Shown here: positions 45,721-53,968 of the stretch, in pieces
Layout of the letters: every line of letters starts with the position of its first letter
How positions within the stretch are numbered: the first letter of the stretch is position 1
Assembly: GCF_022012305.1 (NCBI RefSeq)
Contig: NZ_JAKLTM010000001.1
Span: 620,001 to 684,000 of the forward strand
Direction of reading: 5' to 3'
Origin: Ramlibacter paludis
GTDB lineage: Bacteria > Pseudomonadota > Gammaproteobacteria > Burkholderiales > Burkholderiaceae_C
DNA: 64,000 nt
Notes under the pieces: generated by a model
The model's database searches: none
What the model was told of the DNA's origin: nothing
Seen by the model: only the letters and a program-made list of their open reading frames with translations
Program-made: the position numbers and the translations under genes

Positions 45721-45777
45721 GGGCTAACGATCTTAGTGCAAGAGCTGGGCCAGGCATGGAACGTGCACTTGCCTTGC

Positions 45778-48700
45778 GTGAGCCGCACCATCCCCATCCA
45801 CCCCGCCGAAGCGCCGCAGCGCGTGGTGAAGGTGCGCCGCGACTACAACAGCTGGGTCGCGCACGAGACGATGGAAGACTACGCGCTGCGCTACACGCCG
45901 GAGCGCTTTCGCAAGTGGTCGACCTTCCGCGTCGCCAACACCGCGTTCGGGGCAGCCTCGTTCCTGATCCTCGAGGCGGTGGGGGCCACGCTGCTGGTGC
46001 AGTACGGGTTCATGAATGCCTTCTGGGCCATCCTGGCCACCGGCCTCATCATCTTCGTCGCCGGCCTGCCGATCTCCATCTACGCCGCGCGCTACGGCGC
46101 CGACATGGACCTGCTCACGCGCGGGGCGGGCTTCGGCTACATCGGCTCGACGCTCACCTCGCTGATCTACGCGAGCTTCACCTTCATCTTCTTCGCGCTC
46201 GAGGCGGCGGTGATGGCCTATGCGCTCGACCTGGCGCTGGGGATCCCGCCCTCGTGGGGCTACCTGATCTGCGCGCTGGTGGTGATCCCGCTGGTCACGC
46301 ACGGCGTGTCCGCCATCAGCCGGCTGCAGGCCTGGACGCAGCCGGTCTGGCTGGTGATGCTGGTGGTGCCTTTCGTCTACGTGCTGCTGCGCGACCCTGG
46401 TGCATTCAACGGAATCGTGCACTACGCCGGGGAGAAATCGGCGGGCAGCGGCTTCGAACTGCACTTGTTTGGTGCCGCGCTCACGGTGGGCATCGCGCTG
46501 ATCACGCAGATGGGCGAACAGGCCGACTACCTGCGCTTCATGCCGGCGCGCACCGCGGCGAACCGCAAGGCCTGGTGGGCCGGCGTGCTGGCGGGCGGGC
46601 CGGGCTGGGTGATCCTGGGCGTGGTGAAGATGCTGGGCGGCGCGCTGCTCGCCTACCTTGCGATCCAGCACATGGTGCCGCTGGATCGCGCGGTCGACCC
46701 AAACCAGATGTACCTGGCCGCCTACGAATACGTCTTTCCCAACTACGGCTGGGCGGTGGCGGCGACGGCGCTGTTCGTGGTGATCTCGCAGCTGAAGATC
46801 AACGTGACCAATGCCTATGCGGGCTCGCTGGCCTGGTCCAACTTCTTCTCGCGCCTCACGCACAGCCACCCGGGGCGCGTGGTCTGGGTCGTGTTCAACA
46901 CGCTGATCGCCTTCATGCTGATGGAGATGAACGTGTTCCAGGCGCTGGGCGACGTGCTGGGGCTGTATTCCAACATTGCCATCGCCTGGATGATGGCGGT
47001 GGTGGCGGACCTCGTCGTCAACAAGCCGCTGGGGCTGTCGCCGCCGGGCATCGAGTTCAAGCGCGCGCACCTCTACGACATCAACCCGGTGGGCGTCGGC
47101 GCGATGGCGCTGGCGTCGCTGCTGTCCATCAGCGCCTACCTGGGCGTGTTCGGGCCCACGGCGCAGGCGTTCTCGGCGCTGATCGCGATGGGCGTGGCCT
47201 TCGTCACGGCGCCCCTGATCGCATGGGGGACCCAGGGCCGGTACTACATCGCGCGCACCCCGGTCGCCGAATTCGACCGGCTCGCCACGCACCGCTGCGT
47301 GATCTGCGAGCGCGAGTACGAAGGCCCGGACATGGCGCACTGCCCGGCGTACCAGGGCCCCATCTGTTCGCTGTGCTGCACGCTGGACGCGCGCTGCGGC
47401 GACCTGTGCAAACCGCACGCAAGCCTGTCGGCGCAATGGTCGGGCGCGCTGCGGGCCTTGCTGCCGCGGCGCGTGTGGCCTTACCTCGACACCGGCCTCG
47501 GCCACTTCCTGCTGCTGATGCTGGTGATCGCGCCGTTGCTGGCCGCGTTGTTCGGCCTGCTATACCACCAGGAGGTGCAGGCGCTGCCGCAGCCCAGCGA
47601 GCCGGGCTGGCTTGTGCAAGGCACCCTGAAGGCCACCTTCGTCAAGGCCTACTTCGCCTTGCTGCTGGTGGCCGGCATCGTGGCGTGGTGGCTGGTGCTG
47701 GCGCACAAGAGCCGGCAGGTGGCGCAGGAGGAATCCAACCGGCAGTCCAACCTGCTGATGCGCGAGATCGAATCGCACCGCCAGACCGACGAGGCGCTGC
47801 AGCAGGCGCGCCGCGTGGCCGAATCCGCCAACCAGGCCAAGAGCCGCTACATCAGCGCCATCAGCCACGAACTGCGCACGCCCTTGAACAGCATCCTCGG
47901 CTACGCGCAGCTGATGGGCGAGGACGCGGCCATCCCCTCGCATCGCAAACACGCGGTCAACGTCATCCGGCGCGGCGGCGAGCACCTGCTGTCGCTGATC
48001 GAAGGCACGCTGGACATCGCGCGCATCGAGTCGGGCAAGCTGACGCTGAACGTCGCGCCCATGCGCTTTGCGGATTTCGTGCACGAGATGGCCGGCCTGT
48101 TCGAGCTGCAGGCCGCCGCCAAGGGCCTGGCCTTCCGCTTCGAGACCGAAGGCGCCGTGCCCGAGGTGGTACGCGCCGACGAGAAGCGGGTGCGCCAGAT
48201 CCTGATCAACCTGCTGGGCAACGCGATCAAGTTCACGTCCGAAGGGCGCGTCGTGTTCCGCATCCGGCACTCCCGCGAGATGGCGCTGATCGAGGTGGAG
48301 GACACCGGGCCGGGCCTCACGCAAGAGGAACTGGCGACCATCTTCGAGCCCTTCGCGCGTGGCAACAGCGCGAGCCACTCGGCGCCCGGCGCCGGGCTGG
48401 GGCTGACCATCGCCAAGATGCTCACCGACCTGATGGGCGGCGAGCTCTCCGCGCGCAGCACGCCGCGCGTGGGTTCGGTGTTCCGCGTCCGGCTGTTCCT
48501 GCCGGAGGTGCATGCAGCCGCCGTCGCGCGGGTAGCGCCGCCCCGGCTGCGTCGCGCCTACGAAGGCGCGCGCCGCAAGATCCTCGTGGTGGACAACGAG
48601 GAGGCCGACCGCGAACTGCTGGTGCACCTGCTGGCGCCCCTCGGCTTCGAGCTCCGCACCGCCGCCAGCGGCCACGATGCGCTCGACCTGCTTGCCGCGG

Positions 48701-49185
48701 GCCTGCAGCCCGACGCGGTGCTGGTCGACCTCGCCATGCCCGGCATCGACGGCTGGGAAACGATCCGGCGCATCCGCCGCATGGAGCACTTGCGGGCGAA
48801 GGTGGCGGTGGTCTCGGCCAACGCCTTCGACAAGGGGCTGGAGAACGACGCCGGCATCCGCGCGGAGGACTTCATACTGAAGCCGGTGCGGCACAGCGAG
48901 CTGCTGGACTGGCTGGAGCGCTCGCTGCAGTTGCGCTGGCTGCAGGAGGCGCCGGTTGCGGCGCCGGAACCGGCGCCAGCGCAGGAGTGGGTGCGGCCCG
49001 CGCCGGACCTGCTCGCGCCGCTGCAGCAGGCGGTGCAGCTCGGCTACTACCGCGGCATCCTCAACCAGCTCGACGCGATCGACGCCGCCTCGCCGGCCTG
49101 CGCCGGCTTCACTGCCGCCATGCGTGAACTCGCGCGCAACTTCCGCTTCGAGGCGATCGGCCAGGCGCTGGAGCCCACCCCATGA
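45778..49185 (+). CDS. Hybrid NCS1-type transporter - histidine kinase - receiver protein
   Basis: 1135 residues from a GTG at 45778. Residues about 30-490 resemble an NCS1 purine/cytosine permease (DYNSWVAHETMEDYALRYTPERFRKWS, then about 12 helices with FVAGLPISIYAARYGADMDLLTRGAGFGYIGSTLTSLIYASF). Residues 507-544 hold eight Cys (CVIC...CSLCC...C...C), a possible metal site. Two more helices follow (about 568-650), then a histidine kinase: ISHELRTPLNSILG with His697, ATPase with NLLGNAIKF and LGLTIAKMLTD, and a receiver with Asp984 in VLVDLAMPGIDGW. It overlaps the LuxR regulator by 4 bp and is divergent from ureA. Likely senses uptake or presence of a nitrogenous ligand; transport may be partly lost. 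Confidence 0.87.
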   Translation: MSRTIPIHPAEAPQRVVKVRRDYNSWVAHETMEDYALRYTPERFRKWSTFRVANTAFGAASFLILEAVGATLLVQYGFMNAFWAILATGLIIFVAGLPISIYAARYGADMDLLTRGAGFGYIGSTLTSLIYASFTFIFFALEAAVMAYALDLALGIPPSWGYLICALVVIPLVTHGVSAISRLQAWTQPVWLVMLVVPFVYVLLRDPGAFNGIVHYAGEKSAGSGFELHLFGAALTVGIALITQMGEQADYLRFMPARTAANRKAWWAGVLAGGPGWVILGVVKMLGGALLAYLAIQHMVPLDRAVDPNQMYLAAYEYVFPNYGWAVAATALFVVISQLKINVTNAYAGSLAWSNFFSRLTHSHPGRVVWVVFNTLIAFMLMEMNVFQALGDVLGLYSNIAIAWMMAVVADLVVNKPLGLSPPGIEFKRAHLYDINPVGVGAMALASLLSISAYLGVFGPTAQAFSALIAMGVAFVTAPLIAWGTQGRYYIARTPVAEFDRLATHRCVICEREYEGPDMAHCPAYQGPICSLCCTLDARCGDLCKPHASLSAQWSGALRALLPRRVWPYLDTGLGHFLLLMLVIAPLLAALFGLLYHQEVQALPQPSEPGWLVQGTLKATFVKAYFALLLVAGIVAWWLVLAHKSRQVAQEESNRQSNLLMREIESHRQTDEALQQARRVAESANQAKSRYISAISHELRTPLNSILGYAQLMGEDAAIPSHRKHAVNVIRRGGEHLLSLIEGTLDIARIESGKLTLNVAPMRFADFVHEMAGLFELQAAAKGLAFRFETEGAVPEVVRADEKRVRQILINLLGNAIKFTSEGRVVFRIRHSREMALIEVEDTGPGLTQEELATIFEPFARGNSASHSAPGAGLGLTIAKMLTDLMGGELSARSTPRVGSVFRVRLFLPEVHAAAVARVAPPRLRRAYEGARRKILVVDNEEADRELLVHLLAPLGFELRTAASGHDALDLLAAGLQPDAVLVDLAMPGIDGWETIRRIRRMEHLRAKVAVVSANAFDKGLENDAGIRAEDFILKPVRHSELLDWLERSLQLRWLQEAPVAAPEPAPAQEWVRPAPDLLAPLQQAVQLGYYRGILNQLDAIDAASPACAGFTAAMRELARNFRFEAIGQALEPTP

Positions 49186-50129
49186 ATGCGCTCCCCGATC
49201 GCGTCGACAGCGACGTGGTGCTGGTCGTCGACGACGTTCCCGATAACCTCTCGGTGCTGCACGACGCGCTGGACGAGTCCGGTTACACGGTGCTGGTCGC
49301 CACCAGCGGCGAAGCCGCGCTGCAGCGCGCGGCGCAGGCCTTGCCCGACATCGTGCTGCTCGACGCGATGATGCCGGGCCTCGATGGCTTCGAAGTCGCC
49401 CGGCGGCTGAAGGCGGGGCCGCAGACGGCGCACATTCCCATCATCTTCATGACGGGTCTCACCGAGACCGAGCACCTGGTCGCCGCGCTGGAGGCGGGCG
49501 GTGTCGATTACGTCACCAAGCCGATCAAGCCCAAGGAAGTGCTGGCGCGCATGGGCGTGCATCTGCAGAGCGCGCGCCTCGCGCGCCAGACGCGCAATGC
49601 GCTCGACGCCTTCGGCTACGCGAGCATCACCGTGCGTCCCAGCGACGGCCGCCTGATGTGGCAGACGCCGCTGGCGCGCGACTTGTTGAAGGCGTACTAC
49701 GGAACCAGCGCGCCGGAAACGCCGGCGCCGGTGCTGGAGTGGCTGCGCCGCCACCTGCAGGACGCCGAACGCAACATCGAGCCGCCGCGGCTGTCGGCGC
49801 AGCAGGGCGCGCGGCGGCTGTCGATCCGGCTGCACCAGCAGACCGGCGACGACGACTGGCTGATCGTGATGCGCGAAGTGTCCGACGCCGTGGTGATCGA
49901 GGCGATGGGCCTGGCCTTCAAGCTGACTGCGCGCGAGGCCGAGGTGCTGTACTGGGTGGTGAAGGGCAAGATCAATCGCGACATCGCCGACATCCTCGGC
50001 GCCAGCCCGGCGACGGTGAAGAAGCACCTGGAGCGGATCTTCGTCAAGCTGGGCGTGGAGACGCGGACCTCGGCGGCCGCGATGGCGATGAACCGCATCC
50101 GGCAGCTGCATCCGCAGTTCGAGGCTTGA
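49182..50129 (+). CDS. LuxR-type response regulator
   Basis: 315 residues. N-terminal receiver (VLVVDDVPDNLSVLH, phosphoacceptor Asp61 in DIVLLDAMMPGLDGF, Thr in IIFMTGLT, Lys in YVTKPIK), a middle part of about 90 residues, and a C-terminal LuxR helix-turn-helix (LTAREAEVLYWVVKGKINRDIADILGASPATVKKHLERIFVKLGVETRT). It overlaps the hybrid kinase by 4 bp, so it is almost certainly the output partner, perhaps controlling the divergent urease operon. A repeat and the pdxA gene follow. Confidence 0.93.
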   Translation: MNALPDRVDSDVVLVVDDVPDNLSVLHDALDESGYTVLVATSGEAALQRAAQALPDIVLLDAMMPGLDGFEVARRLKAGPQTAHIPIIFMTGLTETEHLVAALEAGGVDYVTKPIKPKEVLARMGVHLQSARLARQTRNALDAFGYASITVRPSDGRLMWQTPLARDLLKAYYGTSAPETPAPVLEWLRRHLQDAERNIEPPRLSAQQGARRLSIRLHQQTGDDDWLIVMREVSDAVVIEAMGLAFKLTAREAEVLYWVVKGKINRDIADILGASPATVKKHLERIFVKLGVETRTSAAAMAMNRIRQLHPQFEA

Positions 50130-50139
50130 GCCCCCGCAC

Positions 50140-50224
50140 GTCATCCCGGGCCTGACCCGGGATCCATCCCCGGCGGTCCATCAAGCGACCGGAGGTGGAT
50201 TGCGGGTCAAGCCCGCAATGACAT
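50140..50224. repeat. Composite palindromic repeat (family 1, two hairpins)
   Basis: GTCATCCCGGGCCTGACCCG plus GATCCATCC (50140-50169), a 24-bp spacer, and GGTGGATTGCGGGTCAAGCC plus CGCAATGACAT (50194-50224). The outer GTCAT/ATGAC ends pair with each other. It lies between the LuxR regulator and pdxA stop codons and may end both transcripts. Confidence 0.65.
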
Positions 50225-50236
50225 GAAGGCTTGCGG

Positions 50237-51226
50237 TCAGGCCGCCACGGCGGCGGGTTCCCGCAACTTCTGCGCCGCCATCCTCGCGCACAAATCGAAC
50301 GCGCTCTGCAGCCCGTCGACGCGCGCAATCCCCTTGCCCGCAATGTCGAACGCACTGCCGCTCGCCGAGGTCATCACCGGCACCGGCAGTCCGCCGGCCA
50401 CCGTCACGCCGCTTTCGAACCCCAGCAGCTTCATCGCGATCTGGCCCTGGTCGTGGTACATCGACACCACCGCATCGAAGTCGCCGCGCCGCGCGGCGAG
50501 GAAGACGATGTCGGGCGACCAGGGGCCGCTCGCTTCCACGCCCTCGGCGCGCAGCGACTCCACCGCCGGTGCGATCACCTCGATCTCCTCGCGGCCGATC
50601 GAGCCGCCGTCACCCGCGTGCGGGTTCAGCCCCGACACCGCGATGCGCGGCCGCGCGATGCCGGCGGTGCGCAGCGTGCGGGCTATCAGGTGCACGGCAT
50701 CGCGCACCGACTGTTGCGTGATCAGGTCCGCCACTTCGCGCAGCGGCACGTGCGAAGTGACGCGCGCGGTCCACAGCTTGCCGGTGATGTTGAATTCGCA
50801 GGTGAAGGCCTCGATGCCGAACAGGTCCTGCATGAAGCGCAGCTCGTCCTCTTCGCGCATGCCGGCCAGGCGCAGCGCGTGCTTGTTCAGCGGCGCGTAG
50901 ACCACGCCTTCCACTTCGCCGCGGCGCGCGAGCTCGGTCGCGTGGCGCAGCGCGTCGAGCGCGATCGCGCCCGCGGCTTCGCTGAAGGCGCCGAGCGCCG
51001 GTTCGCCGCCGGCCGGCTCCGGGCGCTCGCTGTGCTGCACGCGCGGATCGATGCGCGTGCCGGCGATGCGCTGCGCCCGCTCCAGCGTGGAACGCGGCCC
51101 CACCACCAGCAGGTCGGCCCGGTCGGCATTCGCGGGGCGCGCCAGCAGCTTCACGGCCATCTCGGGGCCGACCCCGGCCGGGTCGCCCAGCACCACGGCC
51201 AGGCGGGGCTTGCGTTCTTCGCTCAC
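50237..51226 (-). CDS. pdxA: PdxA-family dehydrogenase (PdxA or PdxA2)
   Basis: 329 residues. Motifs: VVLGDPAGVGPEM at the start, VVYAPLNKHALR, ARVTSHVPLREV, NPHAGDGGSIGREE (His ligand), SMYHDQGQIAMKLLGFESGVTVAGGLPVPVMTSASGSAFDIAGKG. PdxA makes the amino-ketone used for pyridoxine synthesis; the related PdxA2 oxidises 4-phosphothreonate or erythronate in catabolism. Here it follows a solute receptor with a 4-bp overlap and has a divergent LysR gene, so the catabolic version is more likely than the biosynthetic one. The kinase that would make its phosphorylated substrate is not nearby. Confidence 0.88.
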   Translation of the reverse strand: MSEERKPRLAVVLGDPAGVGPEMAVKLLARPANADRADLLVVGPRSTLERAQRIAGTRIDPRVQHSERPEPAGGEPALGAFSEAAGAIALDALRHATELARRGEVEGVVYAPLNKHALRLAGMREEDELRFMQDLFGIEAFTCEFNITGKLWTARVTSHVPLREVADLITQQSVRDAVHLIARTLRTAGIARPRIAVSGLNPHAGDGGSIGREEIEVIAPAVESLRAEGVEASGPWSPDIVFLAARRGDFDAVVSMYHDQGQIAMKLLGFESGVTVAGGLPVPVMTSASGSAFDIAGKGIARVDGLQSAFDLCARMAAQKLREPAAVAA

Positions 51227-52209
51227 ATGCCCTCCATCTTGATGTTCGCGTCCTTCACCAGCTTGCGGAAGCGCTCGAACTCCTGCCGGTTCATCTCGGC
51301 GAACTGGTCGACGCCGATGTTGCCCACCTCGCCGCCCAGGCCCTTGATGCGAGCCTGCACGTCGGGCAGCTTCAGCACGCGCTGCAGTTCGGCCACCAGC
51401 GTGTCGACGGCGGGCTTGGGCGTGCCGGCCGTGACGTAGAGCGCGTACCAGGTCTGCACGTCGGCGCCCTTGACGCCGGCTTCGGCCATGGTCGGCACGT
51501 CGGGCAGTTCGGCGGCGCGCTTCTCCGACATCACCGCGAGCGGGCGGAACTTGCCGGCGCGGATCTGGCCCATGGCCGACGAGGTGGAGTCGAACATCAT
51601 GGTGACTTCGCCCGAGATGATGTCGATGTGCGCCTGCGAGCTGCCCTTGTAGGGCACGTGGATCGCCTTGGTGCTGGTCGCCAGGTTGAAGGCTTCGCCG
51701 GCGATGTGCTGGGTGCTGCCGATGCCGGAGGACGCGTACTTCAGCTGGCCTGGCTTGGCCACCATCGCGGCGGTGAGCTCCTTCACCGACTTGTAGGGCG
51801 AGTCAGCGGCGACGACCAGCACGTTGGGCATCACCGCGACCAGGCCGATCGGCTGCAGGTCCTTCAGCGGATCGAACTTGAGCTTGAGCAGGTGGGGCGC
51901 GATGGCCTGGCCGGTGTTGGTGGCGAGCAGGAGGGTGGTCCCATCGGGCGCGGCGTGCGCGGTCAGGTCGGCGGCGATCGTGTTGGAGGCGCCGGGGCGG
52001 TTCTCCACCACCACGCTTTGCCTGAGCTGCGGCGCCATCTTGTCGGCCAGCATGCGCGCCAGGATGTCGGTGCCACCGCCGGGCGAGGCGCCGACCATGA
52101 TCTTGAGCGACTTGTCGGGCCAGGTTTGGGCGGCCGCGGGCAGGGCGGCCAGCAGCAGGCTGGCGCCGGCCAGCGAAAGGGCGAGCCGTCGGGCGGTGGA
52201 AATGGGCAT
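51223..52209 (-). CDS. Tripartite tricarboxylate-type solute receptor (Bug protein)
   Basis: 328 residues from the ATG at 52209. Sec signal (ARRLALSLAGASLLLAALPAAAQ), then WPDKSLKIMVGASPGGGTDILARMLADKM, VVVENRPGASNTIAAD, APDGTTLLLATN, HVPYKGSSQAHID. A typical Bug receptor. Its stop overlaps the pdxA start, so the receptor is first and pdxA second in the operon. The upstream control region has been hit by the IS1595-family element: 77 bp separate its ATG from the target duplication. Confidence 0.92.
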   Translation of the reverse strand: MPISTARRLALSLAGASLLLAALPAAAQTWPDKSLKIMVGASPGGGTDILARMLADKMAPQLRQSVVVENRPGASNTIAADLTAHAAPDGTTLLLATNTGQAIAPHLLKLKFDPLKDLQPIGLVAVMPNVLVVAADSPYKSVKELTAAMVAKPGQLKYASSGIGSTQHIAGEAFNLATSTKAIHVPYKGSSQAHIDIISGEVTMMFDSTSSAMGQIRAGKFRPLAVMSEKRAAELPDVPTMAEAGVKGADVQTWYALYVTAGTPKPAVDTLVAELQRVLKLPDVQARIKGLGGEVGNIGVDQFAEMNRQEFERFRKLVKDANIKMEGM

Positions 52210-52286
52210 GGCTTGTCTCCTGTTGTGGGCGCAGCGTAAGGGCCCGAGCCATTCCAATCCAATGAATTTGCCTGAAGAATCCATAT

Positions 52287-52294
52287 ACATTCAT
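52287..52294. repeat. Left target-site duplication (8 bp)
   Basis: ACATTCAT directly before the left end of the mobile element; the same 8 bases follow its right end at 54898-54905. Confidence 0.9.
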
Positions 52295-52562
52295 GGATAG
52301 TATGTACTTGACAAACCCTAGTACAAACCATGAGAATGAGGACCAGCGTGACAGGCTGGATTCTCAGGAAGTGGTTATCACTTCGGAGATGCTTGACGCG
52401 GGCGTTTCTGAGGTCGAGTGGTCGGGTGACTCGATTGAGCCTTGGGATCTAGCTCGCCGGGTTTACATCGCCATGGAGCGAGCGAAGCGAGATACACCGC
52501 GTGATTCTGGTTTGCAGACTCCTTCGCGAAATCTACGTCCGGGAAAGACTGCTGGAGAGTGA
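52293..52562 (+). CDS. Small passenger ORF at the left end of the transposon
   Basis: Up to 89 residues; an ATG at 52302 inside the left repeat is a more natural start than the one at 52293, which uses target DNA. The middle (VITSEMLDAGVSEVEWSGDS, then ARRVYIAMERAKR) follows the pattern of small phage and plasmid proteins that begin with ITDEM..AG and end with VYRAME.A. It overlaps the gene on the opposite strand (52378-52974) for 185 bp, so one of them, or its 3' part, may not be real. Function unknown. Confidence 0.4.
   Translation: MDSMYLTNPSTNHENEDQRDRLDSQEVVITSEMLDAGVSEVEWSGDSIEPWDLARRVYIAMERAKRDTPRDSGLQTPSRNLRPGKTAGE
52295..52320 (+). repeat. Left terminal inverted repeat, 26 bp
   Basis: Begins GGATAGTATGTACTTGACAA; its reverse complement is found exactly at 54872-54897. 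Confidence 0.93.
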
Positions 52563-52974
52563 AGATGTCCAGCGCCGCAACTATCGTGTCCAAGTCGGCG
52601 GTGATTCGATCTAGGAGTTCCGGAGACACCGGAACTTCTTTCAGGCTTCGATTGGTGTGGGCCCGGAGTCGGTTGCTGGACTCAATTGCAAACCCGTAAT
52701 TGCGAGCGCCAGAATGCAAAAGATGATCGCGGAAGGTTGTGATGGCCGTCGCATGTGCCAGCACTTCATCAAGCCGGGGCGGCGTAGGCTTACCACGCGC
52801 TTCGTGGACTCGGCGGATATTGGAAACGCCCTGCTTCATGCGCATTCCCGACAAGAGAGCCTGGCAGGTTTCAAAGGTCATCCTGCTCAAGACTGACACT
52901 GCTATGAAGATGCGATCTTCAGCGTCGGAAAATCGATCAACGAATCTGCCGAGCGAGAGATAGTATTCATCCAT
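52378..52974 (-). CDS. Uncharacterised passenger protein, 198 residues
   Basis: Starts at the ATG at 52974 (MDEYYLSLGRFVDRFSDAED), with GAGGAGG about a dozen bases upstream; a longer in-frame start at 53049 lacks a ribosome site. The protein is mostly helical: RIFIAVSVLSRMTFETCQALLSG, KPTPPRLDEVLAHATAI, FRDHLLHSGARNYG, SPELLDRITADLDTIVAALDIF. No membrane segment. The last 45 residues are Pro/Lys/Arg-rich and probably disordered. The R.HLLHSGA phrase suggests a conserved family I cannot name. Confidence 0.6.
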   Translation of the reverse strand: MDEYYLSLGRFVDRFSDAEDRIFIAVSVLSRMTFETCQALLSGMRMKQGVSNIRRVHEARGKPTPPRLDEVLAHATAITTFRDHLLHSGARNYGFAIESSNRLRAHTNRSLKEVPVSPELLDRITADLDTIVAALDIFTLQQSFPDVDFAKESANQNHAVYLASLAPWRCKPGELDPKAQSSHPTTRPQKRPRQASPK

Positions 52975-53122
52975 GTCCAAAGCAAAGCCCTCCTCTGCGC
53001 GGCCCGACGAAGCGGTCACGCCTCGATTCGATGCCGTACTGAGGCGCATGCTATCAACCCCGCCAGACCCGAAGGTTCGGCAAAAGGGTGAGGCGAAGCC
53101 AGAAAAGAAAAAACCGGCCTAA
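52973..53122 (+). CDS. Small basic passenger ORF, 49 residues
   Basis: A short open frame from the ATG at 52973 to a TAA at 53120-53122. The product is MSKAKPSSARPDEAVTPRFD, then AVLRRMLSTPPDP and a Lys-rich tail (KPEKKKPA). The phrase FDAVLRRML.TPP with a Lys/Pro tail is a recurrent small-protein pattern in mobile elements, which is the main argument for it. It overlaps the start of the divergent gene by 2 bp. No function is known. Confidence 0.42.
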   Translation: MSKAKPSSARPDEAVTPRFDAVLRRMLSTPPDPKVRQKGEAKPEKKKPA

Positions 53123-53126
53123 ACGC

Positions 53127-53540
53127 TCACGGCTTGGGACTGGGGGCCGGGGATGCGGTCGGCAACGAGGAAGCGGGAGGCAAATAGAACTTGCCCGCGA
53201 CTTGGTGAGGACTCAACTCAATGAGATCAATATGTCTGCTGTGATTCACCCATTGGAAGTGGAGTAGCCAGTCAGAAACGTAGTCACCCACAGCAGTCTT
53301 GGTATATGCGGGAAGTCCGATGTGGTAGTGCCATAGCCAGTTCGTTGTCGCATACGTGTAGGGCGGACTACCCTTCACACGATTCATCCAGGATGGTGAG
53401 ATGCGCCCTTGGAACTTGGTCTGATTTAGACCATGAGTCTGGAACGTATGGACAAATAGCGCGACCCGTTGCTTCTGGTCGGGCTGATAGTTGGGCCACT
53501 CTTTGCGCCACTGGGGCCCAACCCCTACGGTGAACGTCAT
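53127..53540 (-). CDS. Putative toxin-like passenger protein, 137 residues
   Basis: 137 residues, soluble, aromatic and His-rich: TFQTHGLNQTKFQGRISPSW, then NWLWHYHIGLPAY, GDYVSDWLLHFQW, HIDLIELSPHQV and a Pro/Ser tail. A small basic protein with a W-HYHIG-P-Y..G-YVSDWLL pattern, second in a two-gene unit behind an 80-residue acidic protein with a 4-bp overlap, is the usual design of a type II toxin-antitoxin pair (RelE/YafO-like fold). The assignment is from gene order and general pattern only. Lower GC than the chromosome flanks. Confidence 0.5.
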   Translation of the reverse strand: MTFTVGVGPQWRKEWPNYQPDQKQRVALFVHTFQTHGLNQTKFQGRISPSWMNRVKGSPPYTYATTNWLWHYHIGLPAYTKTAVGDYVSDWLLHFQWVNHSRHIDLIELSPHQVAGKFYLPPASSLPTASPAPSPKP

Positions 53541-53779
53541 CCCTCTTTGGAGATGTAGTCCATGAACTGTCCGATTTGTTCGACAGTCAAGCCATTAGGG
53601 ATGATCGTTCGATCAAGGGCTAGCCCTGCGAGGGCACGATCAAACCGCTCAACGTCAATGTGAGCTGGCGGCAAATCGTCGTGTCTCCCGAACTCACGCA
53701 GAGCTTCATCGTAGACGTTCTCATCACGCACTACGACCGTTGGCTTGCGACGGAAGATTCCCATGGCCGTATTGAACAT
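53537..53779 (-). CDS. Putative antitoxin-like passenger protein, 80 residues
   Basis: 80 residues from the ATG at 53779, which has a near-perfect ribosome site (AAGGAGGT, 8 bases before). The sequence is acidic: ENVYDEALREFGRHDDLPPAHIDVERFDRALAGLALDRTIIPNGLTVEQIGQFMDYISKEG. It could neutralise the next protein; its own DNA-binding part, if any, would be the N-terminus (IFRRKPTVVVRD). The stop overlaps the next start by 4 bp. A dyad CTGTCT-GTTT-AGACAG at 53862-53877 upstream may be its operator. Confidence 0.5.
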   Translation of the reverse strand: MFNTAMGIFRRKPTVVVRDENVYDEALREFGRHDDLPPAHIDVERFDRALAGLALDRTIIPNGLTVEQIGQFMDYISKEG

Positions 53780-53861
53780 GAGTATGGACCTCCTTGTCAG
53801 CAGAAGAATTCGATTCCGCGTGCAGTTTGTGGCTTACAGGAGGTAAAGAGCAGCCGCTATG

Positions 53862-53877
53862 CTGTCTGTTTAGACAG
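53862..53877. promoter_or_regulatory. Dyad upstream of the toxin-antitoxin-like pair
   Basis: CTGTCT-GTTT-AGACAG lies about 85 bp upstream of the start at 53779, in a 189-bp gap (53780-53968) with no gene. Possible autoregulation site. Confidence 0.35.
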
Positions 53878-53968
53878 TAATGCCATGAGGACGCCATCAA
53901 GCGTTGGCTTGCGACTCGCCACCAATCCGCCGATAGGTCAGACGCTTGCCTTGAATGCCGATGAGGCA

